NCBI RefSeq assembly: GCF_027111335.1
Contig: NZ_CP114288.1
Location: forward strand, 1,178,001 to 1,242,000
Source of the DNA: Flavobacterium aquiphilum
GTDB taxonomy: Bacteria; Bacteroidota; Bacteroidia; Flavobacteriales; Flavobacteriaceae
Direction: 5' to 3'
DNA: 64,000 nt
The number at the start of each line of letters is the position of its first letter. Position 1 is the stretch's first letter. Shown piece by piece: positions 51,250-61,107 of this stretch. A model generated the notes under the pieces. That model did not search any database, was not told the origin of the DNA, and saw only the letters and a program-made list of their open reading frames with translations. Position numbers and translations under genes: made by a program.

Positions 51250-52305
51250 ATGAACAAGAATTATTATGCAATACTAATGGCTGGCGGAATCGGATCACGA
51301 TTTTGGCCAGTGAGTACCAAAGAAACACCAAAACAGTTTCATGACATGTTGGGAGCAGGGCAGACCTTGATCCAAAAAACATTCAGCAGATTATCAAAGT
51401 TGATTCCGGTTGAGAATATTTTGATTTTGACAAATGAGAATTACAATTCGATTGTTTTGGAGCAATTGCCAATGGTGAAGCAGGAACAGGTGTTGTTGGA
51501 ACCTGCAATGAGAAACACCGCCCCATGTATTTTATATGCTTCATTGAAAATTCAAAAAGAAAACCCGGATGCGGTTATGGTTGTCGCACCAAGTGACCAT
51601 TGGATTGAGGATGAAAATGCTTTTGTGCAAAATTTGCAACAGTGTTTTGATTTTTGTTCCAAAGAAAATGCTTTAATGACCCTCGGAATCCAGCCTACGT
51701 TTCCTAATACTGGTTTTGGTTACATCGAATACGACAAAACAGATTCAAATCCGATGAAAAAAGTTTCACAATTTCGTGAAAAACCGGATTATGAAACAGC
51801 TAAATTATTTTTACAAAGCGGTAATTTCTTGTGGAATGGAGGGATTTTTATTTGGAGTGTCAAATCAATCACTGATGCTTTCGAAAAATTCCAGCCACAA
51901 ATGAATTCGTTGTTCCAAAAAGGTTTCGAAAGTTATAATACTGCCGAAGAAAAATCTTTTATTGCAGATAATTATTCCTCTGCAGAAAATATTTCGATTG
52001 ATTATGCCGTAATGGAAAAGGCTTCGAATGTTTATGTTTTACCAGCTATTTTTGATTGGAACGACTTAGGAACTTGGGGTTCATTGCATGAAAAATTGCC
52101 AAAAGACGATAATAATAATGCAGTGGTAAATGCTAAAGTCTTATTGCAGAATTCTTCTAGTAATATTATTAGTACTGCCAAAGAAAAGCTAGTAATTATT
52201 GATGGTTTGGAAGATTTTATTATTGTGGATAAAGACAATGTTTTGTTGATTTATCCTAAAAGTAAAGAGCAGGAAATAAAAGGAATCGTTGCTCAGTTAC
52301 AGTAA
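51250..52305 (+). CDS. manC: Mannose-1-phosphate guanylyltransferase
   Basis: This 351-residue nucleotidyltransferase makes GDP-mannose from GTP and mannose-1-phosphate for surface polysaccharides. It has the pyrophosphorylase signature AGGIGSRFWPVSTKETPKQF, VVAPSDHWI (metal Asp), QFREKPDYETA (sugar-phosphate Lys) and FLWNGGIFIW. The size fits the stand-alone enzyme without a fused isomerase domain. A bidirectional hairpin ends it. Confidence 0.92.
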   Translation: MNKNYYAILMAGGIGSRFWPVSTKETPKQFHDMLGAGQTLIQKTFSRLSKLIPVENILILTNENYNSIVLEQLPMVKQEQVLLEPAMRNTAPCILYASLKIQKENPDAVMVVAPSDHWIEDENAFVQNLQQCFDFCSKENALMTLGIQPTFPNTGFGYIEYDKTDSNPMKKVSQFREKPDYETAKLFLQSGNFLWNGGIFIWSVKSITDAFEKFQPQMNSLFQKGFESYNTAEEKSFIADNYSSAENISIDYAVMEKASNVYVLPAIFDWNDLGTWGSLHEKLPKDDNNNAVVNAKVLLQNSSSNIISTAKEKLVIIDGLEDFIIVDKDNVLLIYPKSKEQEIKGIVAQLQ

Positions 52306-52325
52306 TTGAGAACTTATTCGATAAA

Positions 52326-52362
52326 AAAAGCCAGTCTGTTTTTTTTAATAAGACTGGCTTTT
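52326..52362. terminator. Bidirectional terminator between manC and mlaF-like gene
   Basis: Perfect 12-bp hairpin (aaaagccagtct / agactggctttt, 13-nt loop) with A and T runs on both sides, between convergent genes ending at 52305 and 52386. Confidence 0.85.
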
Positions 52363-52385
52363 CTTTTTTTGGTTTTAAGATTGAT

Positions 52386-53147
52386 TTATCCTTTCAGATA
52401 AGCTTCTCTTACTTTTTTGAATAATTCTGAAGAATAAACGAACTCAACGATAGCTTCATTTTCGGTAAGGAAAATGTCTTTGTTGGTCCCTTCCCAGGCT
52501 TTAACACCATTTTTTAGAAATAAGATCTTATCTCCAATTTCCATCACGGAGTTCATGTCGTGAGTGTTTACAACGGTCGTAATGTTGTATTCTTCGGTAA
52601 TCTCTTTGATGAGGTTGTCAATCAATATCGCAGTATTTGGATCCAAACCAGAGTTAGGTTCATCACAAAATAAATACTTTGGATTGTTTACGATAGCACG
52701 CGCAATGGCTACCCTTTTTTGCATTCCCCCGGAAATTTCAGAAGGCAGCTTTTTGTGGGCGCCTACCAGATTTACTCTTTTTAAAACAAAGTCAACACGA
52801 TCCTGAATTTTTGATTTACTGTCATTAGTAAACATTCTTAAAGGAAAAGCAACGTTTTCTTCAACAGTCATGCTGTCAAATAAGGCACTTCCTTGAAAAA
52901 GCATACCTATTTCGGTACGGATTTCTCTTTTTTCATCGGTAGACAAATCAGAATAAATACGTCCGTCAAACGAAATTGTTCCTACTTCAGGTGTATGGAT
53001 TCCTAACAATGATTTTAATAAAACGGTTTTTCCAGATCCACTTTGTCCAATAATCAGATTGGTCTTTCCAGCCTCGAAAACACTGGAAACACCTTTTAGG
53101 ATTTTGACACCGCCAAATGATTTTTCTAAATTTTTTATTTCTATCAT
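52386..53147 (-). CDS. ABC transporter ATP-binding protein, MlaF-like
   Basis: This protein of about 253 residues starts at MIEIKNLEKSFGG (ATG at 53147). It has the ABC motifs: Walker A GQSGSGKT, Q-loop LFQGSALF, signature EISGGMQKRVAIARA, Walker B YLFCDEPNSGLDP and the switch VNTHD. The SALFDSMTV form of the Q-loop is typical of MlaF. The MlaFE pump moves phospholipids between the membranes. The permease gene overlaps by 4 nt and lies upstream. A periplasmic MlaD partner is not in the window. Confidence 0.9.
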   Translation of the reverse strand: MIEIKNLEKSFGGVKILKGVSSVFEAGKTNLIIGQSGSGKTVLLKSLLGIHTPEVGTISFDGRIYSDLSTDEKREIRTEIGMLFQGSALFDSMTVEENVAFPLRMFTNDSKSKIQDRVDFVLKRVNLVGAHKKLPSEISGGMQKRVAIARAIVNNPKYLFCDEPNSGLDPNTAILIDNLIKEITEEYNITTVVNTHDMNSVMEIGDKILFLKNGVKAWEGTNKDIFLTENEAIVEFVYSSELFKKVREAYLKG

Positions 53148-53893
53148 TTTGTTAAGAGTAATTGGGTAATAACATAATTTAGTACTATAATGGTAACCGA
53201 AGTCCAAACAAAGGATACGGTACTGGCTTTACCTACTTCAAGTGCTCCACCTTTCATATAAAAACCGTGGTAAGAAGGAATTGTTGCCAGAAGCATTCCG
53301 AAAATAAATGTTTTGATAAAAGAATACGCCACATGGAATGGTAAAAAGTCTCTTTGTAGTCCTTCGATGTAGTCAACGCTGGCACCAAAACCACCATAAA
53401 CAGTTGCCAAATAACCGCCGGCAATTCCCAGAAACATCCCAATTCCGATAAGGAAAGGATACAAAAGCAAAGCTATAATTTTAGGAAAAACCAAGTAATT
53501 CAAGGAGTTGATTCCCATTACTTCGAGGGCATCAATTTGTTCGGTAACTCTCATTGATCCAATGCTAGATGTGATGAAAGAACCCATTTTTCCTGCCATG
53601 ATAATCGACATGAAAGTTGGTGCAAATTCCAAGATTACCGACTGGCGTGTTGCATATCCGATAAGGTATTTTGGAATAAAGGAATTGGTTAAGTTCAAAG
53701 CCGTTTGGATAGAAACAACTCCACCAACGAAAAAAGAAATGAATCCGACAATCCCCAGGGAGTCAATAACTAAATCATCAATTTCTTTGAAAATCAAACC
53801 TTTCATAACCGACCATTTAGTTGGCTTTTTGAAGATTTCCTTCCACATTAAAAAATATTTTCCAATTTCGGTTATATAGCGAATGAGCATCAT
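53144..53893 (-). CDS. ABC transporter permease, MlaE family
   Basis: This 249-residue inner-membrane permease of the MlaE type has several membrane helices: GFISFFVGGVVSIQTAL, FAPTFMSIIMAGKMGSFIT, and KIIALLLYPFLIGIGMFLGI. The TEQIDALEVMGINSLNYLVFP segment is a hallmark. It overlaps the ATPase gene by 4 nt. Together they form a lipid-transport ABC unit for outer-membrane asymmetry. Confidence 0.92.
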   Translation of the reverse strand: MMLIRYITEIGKYFLMWKEIFKKPTKWSVMKGLIFKEIDDLVIDSLGIVGFISFFVGGVVSIQTALNLTNSFIPKYLIGYATRQSVILEFAPTFMSIIMAGKMGSFITSSIGSMRVTEQIDALEVMGINSLNYLVFPKIIALLLYPFLIGIGMFLGIAGGYLATVYGGFGASVDYIEGLQRDFLPFHVAYSFIKTFIFGMLLATIPSYHGFYMKGGALEVGKASTVSFVWTSVTIIVLNYVITQLLLTK

Positions 53894-53962
53894 AATTGTA
53901 TAGAATATGGGCTAAATTACAAACTTGTTGTGAGTTATAAGTTATAGGTTATGCGTTTTTAC

Positions 53963-54811
53963 TTAGAAAAGTTTTTCTTTCATTTTTTGCAAGCGATAAT
54001 TTCTGATGAAACGGGCTTGCTCTTTGGTAACCAATAAAGGTGTTTTTGCTTTTTTTGCTTTCCAAAAACCATTTATATAATCCAGAAAAAGCAAAGGTTT
54101 CTTTTTCATCATTGCTAGTTTTGCCGATGCAATTGCTGTAATCCAAAAACCATAGCCAAGAGTGTAAAAAGCTTCTCCTTGTTTATAGCGTGCCGTTTTG
54201 TTGTAGCTGGCACCTGTTGGTTTAAGGTGTTTTACGTGCAAAGAAGTATCGGTAACGACTTTCCAGTTATAGAATTTACAAAGCAATTCGTCAACTGTAT
54301 CCCAACCCATTGCCGGTTTTAAGCCTCCAATTTCTTTAAAAGTTTCTTTTCGATACGCTTTCAATGCGCCTCTGATATGATCTTTATCGGTTAGGTTTTC
54401 TAAAACCCAATCTCCGTTTTTTTCGATATAACAAAATCCGCCAGCCATTCCAATCCTTGAATCCGATTCAAAATGGTTGATGATAGTTTCAAAATAATTG
54501 GAAGGGAAAATCAAATCGGCATCAATTTTTACCAAAAGATCGTAGTTGTCATCAATGTGTTTTTCACCTTCGTGAAAAGCCTGAATCACTTTGCTTCCCG
54601 GTAAATGTATTGCTTCTGAATTTCTATTTATCAAACGTACAAATGGATTTTCTTTGGCAAAAGTCGATACAATTTCCGGAGTTTTATCAGTAGAATTATC
54701 ATTAACTACAATCACTTTGCTAGGCAAAACAGTTTGATTTGCTAAGCTGTCTAAAGTTAATTGAATGAATGATTCTTCGTTGTAGGTGGGAATAATAATG
54801 TAGTAACGCAT
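53963..54811 (-). CDS. Family 2 glycosyltransferase
   Basis: This 282-residue GT-A enzyme begins MRYYIIIPTYNEESFIQLTL. The nucleotide site is VVNDNSTDKTPEIV, the metal DxD appears as LLVKIDADLIF, and the acceptor part has GLKPAMGWDTVDELL. It transfers a sugar, probably to a lipid or glycan of the envelope. It lies about 70 nt upstream of the MlaE gene in reading order on the same strand. Confidence 0.88.
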   Translation of the reverse strand: MRYYIIIPTYNEESFIQLTLDSLANQTVLPSKVIVVNDNSTDKTPEIVSTFAKENPFVRLINRNSEAIHLPGSKVIQAFHEGEKHIDDNYDLLVKIDADLIFPSNYFETIINHFESDSRIGMAGGFCYIEKNGDWVLENLTDKDHIRGALKAYRKETFKEIGGLKPAMGWDTVDELLCKFYNWKVVTDTSLHVKHLKPTGASYNKTARYKQGEAFYTLGYGFWITAIASAKLAMMKKKPLLFLDYINGFWKAKKAKTPLLVTKEQARFIRNYRLQKMKEKLF

Positions 54812-54960
54812 AAGTAAGTCTTTTTTTCAACTCTATTTTGGCAATGTGGTGGATTAAGAAAGCGTAATCTTTCGATTAATGACTATTTCTCAAGTGCAAA
54901 ACCATCTTCAAATTAAGCCAAATCCTACCATATTACAACGGAGGTTGGGCGATGTTTTTT

Positions 54961-55659
54961 TTAATTCCGCGAATATCCAATTATTAAATTCAATGAATTA
55001 GTTTTAGCCTCTCCATCTTCCCAAACTTTATATTTACTTGATTTAGCCAAACCTAGATTTTCTCTTAGCTCTATAAAAATTGAGTTTCTTTCATTTATTT
55101 CGATTGTTTTTCCAAATCCTATCGATAATCCAAAATCAGTTTTATTATAACTATTTGTTGTTTCAGTCGTTCGTGATTCTTTGACTGATCCATTAAAATA
55201 CAAGCTTTCCTCCAAATTTGATTTTAATAAATATCCAATAAATGGACCGCCATTTACAAAAAAACTATTTTTGTTACTGAAATTATATTTTAGCATTATT
55301 GGTAATACCAAATAGTCATTATTTATTTTAGATCTCAATTCATCGAATCCTCCAGAGATTGGATCGGGATTTACATTTATTGTTTCAAGCATCGTTTTTG
55401 ACTTTTGACTTTTTCGTTCGTAATTAAATTCTAATTTTAAACTCAATTTTTCTTTAATTTGATATTCAAAATTTAGTCCTCCCAAAAAAGCAAATGCAGG
55501 ATTTTCAGAATAATCATAACTAATGTCATCAGGGATATCATAACCTCTAAAATTAGAATAATTTAATCCGCCTTGAATTCCAAATTTAATTTTTGAATTT
55601 TGTGAATAGTTTACAAATGAAATTAATAGAAATAAAATACCAAAAAATATTTTTCTCAT
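54961..55659 (-). CDS. Outer-membrane beta-barrel protein (porin-like family)
   Basis: This 232-residue protein has a signal peptide (MRKIFFGILFLLISFVNYSQ) followed by alternating strands of the small outer-membrane barrel family common in Bacteroidota (KIKFGIQGGLNYSNFRG; LEFNYERKSQKSKT; FGLSIGFGKTIEI). It ends in an aromatic-rich final strand (NLIIGYSRN), as barrels do. The function is unknown; likely a structural or small-channel protein. Confidence 0.82.
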   Translation of the reverse strand: MRKIFFGILFLLISFVNYSQNSKIKFGIQGGLNYSNFRGYDIPDDISYDYSENPAFAFLGGLNFEYQIKEKLSLKLEFNYERKSQKSKTMLETINVNPDPISGGFDELRSKINNDYLVLPIMLKYNFSNKNSFFVNGGPFIGYLLKSNLEESLYFNGSVKESRTTETTNSYNKTDFGLSIGFGKTIEINERNSIFIELRENLGLAKSSKYKVWEDGEAKTNSLNLIIGYSRN

Positions 55660-55719
55660 AGTTTTTGTTTTCTGTTTTTAGTTTTGTTTTTACATTTTTT
55701 GATGTAAAATATCACCCGA

Positions 55720-56241
55720 CTATTTTCTTTCTGCGTAAACAATGTAATATCTTGGTGTAATAAGACGCAAGAAAGGACGAATCCCAAGTTTTTTGACAGG
55801 ATGTGTAAATTTTACCCTGTCTATGATTTTCCAGCCTGTTTTTTCTAATAACCAGTCCAATTGCCAGTCTTCAAATTCATGGTAATGTCTGTCCCACATA
55901 TCTGTTTTACTGCGATAAGCAGATGAAAACCACAGACGCAAAGGAATTGATATTAATAATTTATCGGATTTGATTTCGCTTAAAATTGTATAAGGATTAA
56001 GCAAATGTTCAAAAATCTCAAAAGCCGTCACCACGTCTTGTTTTCCTTCCGAAAAAACGCTTTGGTTTTTATCCAAATCTTCACCGGCTGTGTTTTTTAC
56101 GGTATAACCTTCTTCTTTCATGATTTTGGAAAAAGGATTATCAATGCCCAAGTCCAATATGGTTTGGGAAGTAGGAATGTGTTTTTTTAAAAATTCTAAA
56201 GTATGTTTGAATCTTTTATTGGGAAACGTTTTTTCGTACAT
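55720..56241 (-). CDS. SAM-dependent methyltransferase, class I
   Basis: This 173-residue methyltransferase has TILDLGIDNPFSKIMKEEGY as motif I (a divergent glycine loop), AGEDLDKNQ, DVVTAFEIFEHLLNPYTIL and a C-terminal LDWLLEKTGWKIID. The compact size and the altered motif I (GIDNPF) resemble Methyltransf_11/23 proteins. The substrate is unknown. It sits between the outer-membrane barrel and the KAS III gene on the minus strand. Confidence 0.8.
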   Translation of the reverse strand: MYEKTFPNKRFKHTLEFLKKHIPTSQTILDLGIDNPFSKIMKEEGYTVKNTAGEDLDKNQSVFSEGKQDVVTAFEIFEHLLNPYTILSEIKSDKLLISIPLRLWFSSAYRSKTDMWDRHYHEFEDWQLDWLLEKTGWKIIDRVKFTHPVKKLGIRPFLRLITPRYYIVYAERK

Positions 56242-56352
56242 GTTTTTGATTTTTAACTATCGCTTTTGCTTTAGAGTTTGCAAATATAAAGATTCTGTTT
56301 CTTTTACGACTTGTAATGGGGTTTCTAAAAAATTAATTTTCCCAAAAAAAAT

Positions 56353-56383
56353 AGCCCACAACACTGGGAAAGTGAGGTGGGCT
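56353..56383 (-). terminator. Terminator of the KAS III gene
   Basis: Arms agcccac / gtgggct with a 17-nt loop, 26 nt past the stop on the minus strand, followed by a T-run read on that strand. Confidence 0.6.
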
Positions 56384-56408
56384 GGCAATATAAGCGTACA
56401 GTTTATTG

Positions 56409-57467
56409 TTAATATCTATAGACAAAGGCGTTAATGTTCATTCCGGCTCCAACCGAAGCAAAAATGACAACATCCCCTTTGTGAATTTCCTGGTTTTCAA
56501 TTTGCCCTCTTATCAAAAGATCAAAAAGCGTTGGAACGGTGGCAACACTACTGTTTCCTAGTTCGTGAATACTCATCGGCATAACATCTTTTGGAGGTGT
56601 TTGCCCGTATAATTTGTAAAAACGATGAATAATAGCTTCATCCATTTTTTCGTTGGCCTGATGGATCAGGATTTTTTTGACTTCCCCAATTTCGATACCG
56701 CTTTGATCCAAACAGCTCTTCATGGCTGTAGGAACGTGGCTTAGGGCAAATTCATAAATTTTTCTGCCGTACATTTTGATGTACTTGGTGCTTGGATCCA
56801 AATCCGGATTGTATGATTTTCCGAAATAAAGGAAGTTGGCTTCTTCGGCGGCATAAGTGGCACTTTCGTAGGACAACAATCCGGTTTCGTCATCTGAGGC
56901 TTCTATAACCGAAGCTCCGGCTCCGTCTGAGTAAATCATGGAATCCCTGTCGTGTGCATCTACTACGCGGGAGAGCGTTTCACCGCCTATCACAAGGCAT
57001 TTTTTTGCCATTCCTGATTTTATGAATGCATTGGCTTGTAGAACACCTTCAATCCATCCAGGGCATCCAAAAAGGATGTCGTAGGCAACGCATTTTGGAT
57101 TTTTTATTTTTAATTGATGTTTTACCCTTGTGGCCAAACTCGGAATGATATCCGATTGAACGGTGCCGTGTTTAACATCTCCAAAGTTGTGGGCAAAAAT
57201 GATATAATCCAGAGTTTCCGGATCTATTCCTGAATTTTCGATTGCTTTTTGGGAAGCAAAAAAGGCTAAGTCCGAAGCAGTGTAATGATCTTCGGCATAC
57301 CTTCTTTTTTCGATACCTGTAATTCCTTTAAATTTATTAATCACCACTTCGTTTGGGTAAGCAAATGGTGAACCGTCTTCGTTTAGGAAAACATGTTCGC
57401 TAAAGTCTGTATTGCTAATGTTTTTCTCAGGAATATAGCTTCCTATACCAGTTATTTTTATTTTCAT
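56409..57467 (-). CDS. 3-oxoacyl-ACP synthase III-type (KAS III/FabH-like) enzyme
   Basis: This 352-residue thiolase-fold condensing enzyme shows the catalytic triad: Cys135 in AYDILFGCPGWIEGV, His in KKILIHQANEKMDE and Asn in HELGNSSVATVPTL. FabH enzymes start fatty-acid synthesis by joining acyl-CoA and malonyl-ACP. The N-terminus (KITGIGSYIPEKNISNTDF) is that of the related KAS III-like group that acts in special lipid or pigment pathways, so housekeeping fabH is uncertain. Monocistronic. Confidence 0.87.
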   Translation of the reverse strand: MKIKITGIGSYIPEKNISNTDFSEHVFLNEDGSPFAYPNEVVINKFKGITGIEKRRYAEDHYTASDLAFFASQKAIENSGIDPETLDYIIFAHNFGDVKHGTVQSDIIPSLATRVKHQLKIKNPKCVAYDILFGCPGWIEGVLQANAFIKSGMAKKCLVIGGETLSRVVDAHDRDSMIYSDGAGASVIEASDDETGLLSYESATYAAEEANFLYFGKSYNPDLDPSTKYIKMYGRKIYEFALSHVPTAMKSCLDQSGIEIGEVKKILIHQANEKMDEAIIHRFYKLYGQTPPKDVMPMSIHELGNSSVATVPTLFDLLIRGQIENQEIHKGDVVIFASVGAGMNINAFVYRY

Positions 57468-57819
57468 TTTGACAGGTTCCAGGGTAAATTTCGGCTAAAT
57501 TAAATATAATAAATGTATAAAGTACAAATTATTTGTTATGCATGCATATAATTGTGAAATATTGAATTTGTCGTAAATTTATCGATTATATTTTATTGAA
57601 TATTGCAAAAACAGGCTCTATATTTTTCGAATTATTATTAATAACAAAGTGAGTTGTTTTTGTTATAAAAATAAACAACAGCCTTACCACTTATGAAGAA
57701 AAATGTAAATTTTTTATAATCCGGATGTCTTATTTTGAGACGGACTAGATAAAGAATCGTGTTTTGAGAAGAAATAATGTGCAATTCTTTTTTTCTTATG
57801 AAACACAAAATTTCTTGGC

Positions 57820-57901
57820 TAGCCCTGATGGAAGCGGCATCCTGTGGTCCTGTCTCGTCCCAAAAGACGAGAGGGACCACAGATACAGCGTACAGCAGGA
57901 G
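57820..57901. repeat. Flavobacterial repeat family, copy 3
   Basis: The left end tagccctgatggaagcggca leads to tcctgtggtcc, then a double hairpin follows (tgtggtcc / ggaccaca at 57843-57850 and 57874-57881; tctcgtc / gacgaga inside), then the right end agatacagcgtacagcagga. The ends match copies at 28236 and 36005. Confidence 0.7.
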
Positions 57902-57964
57902 TGAAGTTGTTGAAAAACACAAAAGTCCTGCTTCTAATTATTTTTAGGATTTAGCGTAAAATGA

Positions 57965-57998
57965 AAAGCCCTTTCAGCTATAAAACTGAAAGGGCTTT
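57965..57998 (-). terminator. Terminator of gcvP
   Basis: Perfect 13-bp hairpin aaagccctttcag / ctgaaagggcttt with an 8-nt loop, 23 nt past the gcvP stop, with a T-run on the minus strand. Confidence 0.8.
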
Positions 57999-58020
57999 GT
58001 TTATGTTGAAAGTTTAAATT

Positions 58021-60870
58021 CTAGCTTTCGATATAGGCTTCAATCGGAGCGCAACTACAAACTAGATTTCTATCTCCGTAGGCATCGTCAATACGACGTA
58101 CGGAAGGCCAGAATTTGTTGTCAGCGATGTAGTCCAATGGATAAGCTGCTTTCTCTCTGGTGTATGGTAAATCCCAAGCATCAGAAGTCAACATTGTCAA
58201 TGTGTGAGGCGCGTTTTTCAATGGATTATTTTTGTCCTCGGCCGTTGCTTCTTCAATTTCCTGTCTGATAGCAATCAAAGCGTCGCAGAAACGGTCTAAC
58301 TCAGCTAAATCTTCAGATTCAGTCGGTTCGATCATTAGTGTTCCGGCAACAGGGAAAGAAACTGTTGGAGCGTGGAAACCGTAATCCATCAAACGTTTTG
58401 CGATATCGCCAACTTCGATTCCGTTTTGTTTGAATGCACGGCAATCCAAAATCATTTCGTGGGCCGCTCTTCCGCACTCTCCAGTGTAAAGAATTGGGTA
58501 GTGTCCTTCGAAACGCGCTTTCATATAGTTAGCGTTAAGGATAGCGTACTCAGTAGCGCTTCTCAGACCTTCGGCACCTAACATAGTGATGTATCCGTAT
58601 GAAATCAAACATACTAAAGCAGATCCGTAAGGAGCAGAAGAAATAGCAGTGATTGCTTGCTCACCACCAACGTTCAATACAGGGTTAGATGGTAAGAAAG
58701 GAAGTAGTTTTTCGTTCACGCAGATTGGTCCAACACCAGGTCCGCCGCCACCGTGAGGGATGGCAAAAGTCTTGTGCAAGTTCAAGTGACAAACGTCAGC
58801 ACCGATAGTAGCAGGGTTTGTTAAACCTACTTGTGCATTCATGTTGGCACCGTCCATATATACTAATCCTCCATTATCGTGGATTAATTGAGTGATTTCG
58901 ATAATAGAAGACTCATAAACACCGTGAGTAGATGGGTAAGTTACCATTAAGCAAGATAAATCGTCTTTGTGCTCGATAGCTTTTGCTCTTAAATCCTCAA
59001 CGTCGATGTTTCCTTCAGGAGTAGTTTTGGTAACGACGATTTTCATTCCCGCCATAGCTGCAGAAGCTGGATTTGTTCCGTGTGCAGAAGAAGGAATTAA
59101 ACATACGTTACGGTCACCTTCGCCACGAGAGATGTGGTAGGCTCGGATAGTCATCAAACCGGCATACTCACCTTGAGCACCAGAGTTTGGTTGTAAAGTC
59201 GTACCTGCAAATCCTGTGATAACGCTTAATTGGTCTTCCAGTTTTTTAAGCATAGTGGTGTAACCTTCTACTTGTTCAACTGGAGCAAATGGGTGAATGC
59301 TGTTCCAATTTGGCATGGATAGAGGCAACATTTCTGATGCAGCGTTCAATTTCATTGTACAAGAACCCAAAGAAATCATAGAGTGGTTCAATGATAAATC
59401 TTTACGCTCTAATTTTTTGATATAACGCATCAATTGGCTTTCAGAATGATGGTTGTTGAAAACATCATAGGTCAAGAAAGAAGAAGTTCTTTCTAATGAA
59501 GCAGGCAATTGAGATGCAGTTGACAATTCAGAAACTGTGATGGCATCTTTGCCTACAGCCTCAGCAAATATTGCGATGATTTGGTTAACGTCAGAAACTG
59601 AAGTAGTCTCGTTGAAAGAGATTGAGATTGTTTCAGCGTCAACATAGTAGAAGTTCACTTCGTTTCTTTCGGCGATAGCTTTTACTTTTTGGGCATCAGC
59701 TTTAACCAAAATAGTATCGAAGAATGCGCTATTAGTTTGGTAAACACCCAATTTGTTCAAAGCGTCTGCGGCGGTTACCGCCGACGCGTGAACTTTGTTT
59801 GCAATGTATTTCAAACCTTTTGGACCATGATAGACAGCGTACATACCAGCCATAACTGCCAATAATACCTGAGCAGTACAGATGTTTGAAGTCGCTTTTT
59901 CACGTTTGATGTGTTGCTCACGGGTTCCTAAAGCCATACGCAAAGCACGGTTTCCGTTAGCATCGACAGAAACACCGATGATACGTCCGGGCATAGAGCG
60001 TTTGTATTCTTCTTTAGTTGCGAAATAAGCAGCATGAGGTCCGCCGTAGCCCATTGGGATACCAAAACGTTGAGTGGTACCTACAACTACGTCAGCTCCC
60101 ATTTCTCCGGGAGAAGTTAAAGTAGCCAAAGACAAAATATCAGCAGCAACAGCAACTTTAATTTCGTTTTCTTTTGCTTTAGCGATAAATGCGGAGTAGT
60201 CATTTACCTGACCGTATTTACCTGGATATTGAAGGATTGCTCCGAAGAATTCTGCAGAGAAATCAAAAGTTTCGTGGTTTCCAACTACTAATTCGATTCC
60301 CACCGGAGTGGAACGAGTTTGTAGAACAGATAATGTTTGTGGAAGGATTTCTTCGGAAACGAAGAATTTGTTTATGTTGTTTTTCTTTTGGTCACGAGAA
60401 CGAACGTCAAACAATAAAGCCATAGCTTCTGCTGCTGCAGTACCTTCGTCAAGAAGAGAAGCATTGGCGATTTCCATACCTGAAAGTTCAGTAACTACAG
60501 TTTGGAAGTTAAGGATAGCCTCTAAACGTCCTTGAGCAATTTCGGCCTGATAAGGAGTGTAGGCGGTGTACCATCCTGGGTTTTCAAAAATGTTTCTTTG
60601 AATTGGTGCAGGAACGATCGTTGGGTGGTATCCTAAACCGATGTATGATTTGAAAACTTTATTCTTTTTACCTAATTCGAGAATATGATTTGCGTACTCA
60701 TATTCAGTCATTGCAGGATCTAATTGTAAATCTTCTTTTAAACGAATTCCATCAGGAAATGTTTCGTAAAGTAATTGCGTCATATCATTAACGCCAATTG
60801 TTTTGAACATGTGTTCAAGGTCAGTTTCTCTTGGCCCAATGTGTCTTAAAGCAAAAGCATCTGTTTTCAT
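58021..60870 (-). CDS. gcvP: Glycine dehydrogenase (decarboxylating), P protein
   Basis: This 949-residue single-chain P protein of the glycine cleavage system removes CO2 from glycine and passes the aminomethyl group to the H protein. It starts [20 protein letters not shown], the known N-terminus of this family, and the PLP lysine is in [20 protein letters not shown] near residue 700. Both halves (the fused alpha and beta subunits) are present. It is monocistronic; gcvT and gcvH are not in the window. No glycine riboswitch was seen upstream. Confidence 0.97.
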   Translation of the reverse strand: MKTDAFALRHIGPRETDLEHMFKTIGVNDMTQLLYETFPDGIRLKEDLQLDPAMTEYEYANHILELGKKNKVFKSYIGLGYHPTIVPAPIQRNIFENPGWYTAYTPYQAEIAQGRLEAILNFQTVVTELSGMEIANASLLDEGTAAAEAMALLFDVRSRDQKKNNINKFFVSEEILPQTLSVLQTRSTPVGIELVVGNHETFDFSAEFFGAILQYPGKYGQVNDYSAFIAKAKENEIKVAVAADILSLATLTSPGEMGADVVVGTTQRFGIPMGYGGPHAAYFATKEEYKRSMPGRIIGVSVDANGNRALRMALGTREQHIKREKATSNICTAQVLLAVMAGMYAVYHGPKGLKYIANKVHASAVTAADALNKLGVYQTNSAFFDTILVKADAQKVKAIAERNEVNFYYVDAETISISFNETTSVSDVNQIIAIFAEAVGKDAITVSELSTASQLPASLERTSSFLTYDVFNNHHSESQLMRYIKKLERKDLSLNHSMISLGSCTMKLNAASEMLPLSMPNWNSIHPFAPVEQVEGYTTMLKKLEDQLSVITGFAGTTLQPNSGAQGEYAGLMTIRAYHISRGEGDRNVCLIPSSAHGTNPASAAMAGMKIVVTKTTPEGNIDVEDLRAKAIEHKDDLSCLMVTYPSTHGVYESSIIEITQLIHDNGGLVYMDGANMNAQVGLTNPATIGADVCHLNLHKTFAIPHGGGGPGVGPICVNEKLLPFLPSNPVLNVGGEQAITAISSAPYGSALVCLISYGYITMLGAEGLRSATEYAILNANYMKARFEGHYPILYTGECGRAAHEMILDCRAFKQNGIEVGDIAKRLMDYGFHAPTVSFPVAGTLMIEPTESEDLAELDRFCDALIAIRQEIEEATAEDKNNPLKNAPHTLTMLTSDAWDLPYTREKAAYPLDYIADNKFWPSVRRIDDAYGDRNLVCSCAPIEAYIES

Positions 60871-61107
60871 ATTTGTGTGTAGCTTCGGTTTATTTTTTTA
60901 AGTCTAAAGGAAAAGCCTGATTGTTAAATATTCATTATATATTTGAATTTCGTTTGAATCAGGACAATTTAGTCTAGAAATAAAAGGTCATGTTTTTTTG
61001 TGGTGCAAAAATAAATATTAATCTCAAAATATAGCCCTTTTTTAACTTGATTTTATAGGGATTTTTCAACTAATGGACTGGTTTATTAACAATTGATTAA
61101 ATTTTTG

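Larger units (their letters stand above)
57468..58020. other. Gene-free spacer between gcvP and the KAS III gene
   Basis: No gene is supported. It contains copy 3 of the hairpin repeat family (57820-57901) and the gcvP terminator (57965-57998). A 94-codon frame at 57638-57922 is a chance frame over these repeats. Confidence 0.6.

Noticed and set aside
57638..57922. 94-codon frame in the gcvP to KAS III spacer
   Set aside because: It covers repeat copy 3 and AT-rich DNA; composition and position argue against coding.
60871..61107. Glycine riboswitch upstream of gcvP
   Set aside because: The leader was inspected for tandem aptamer-like conserved GC-rich helices; it is AT-rich and shows none.
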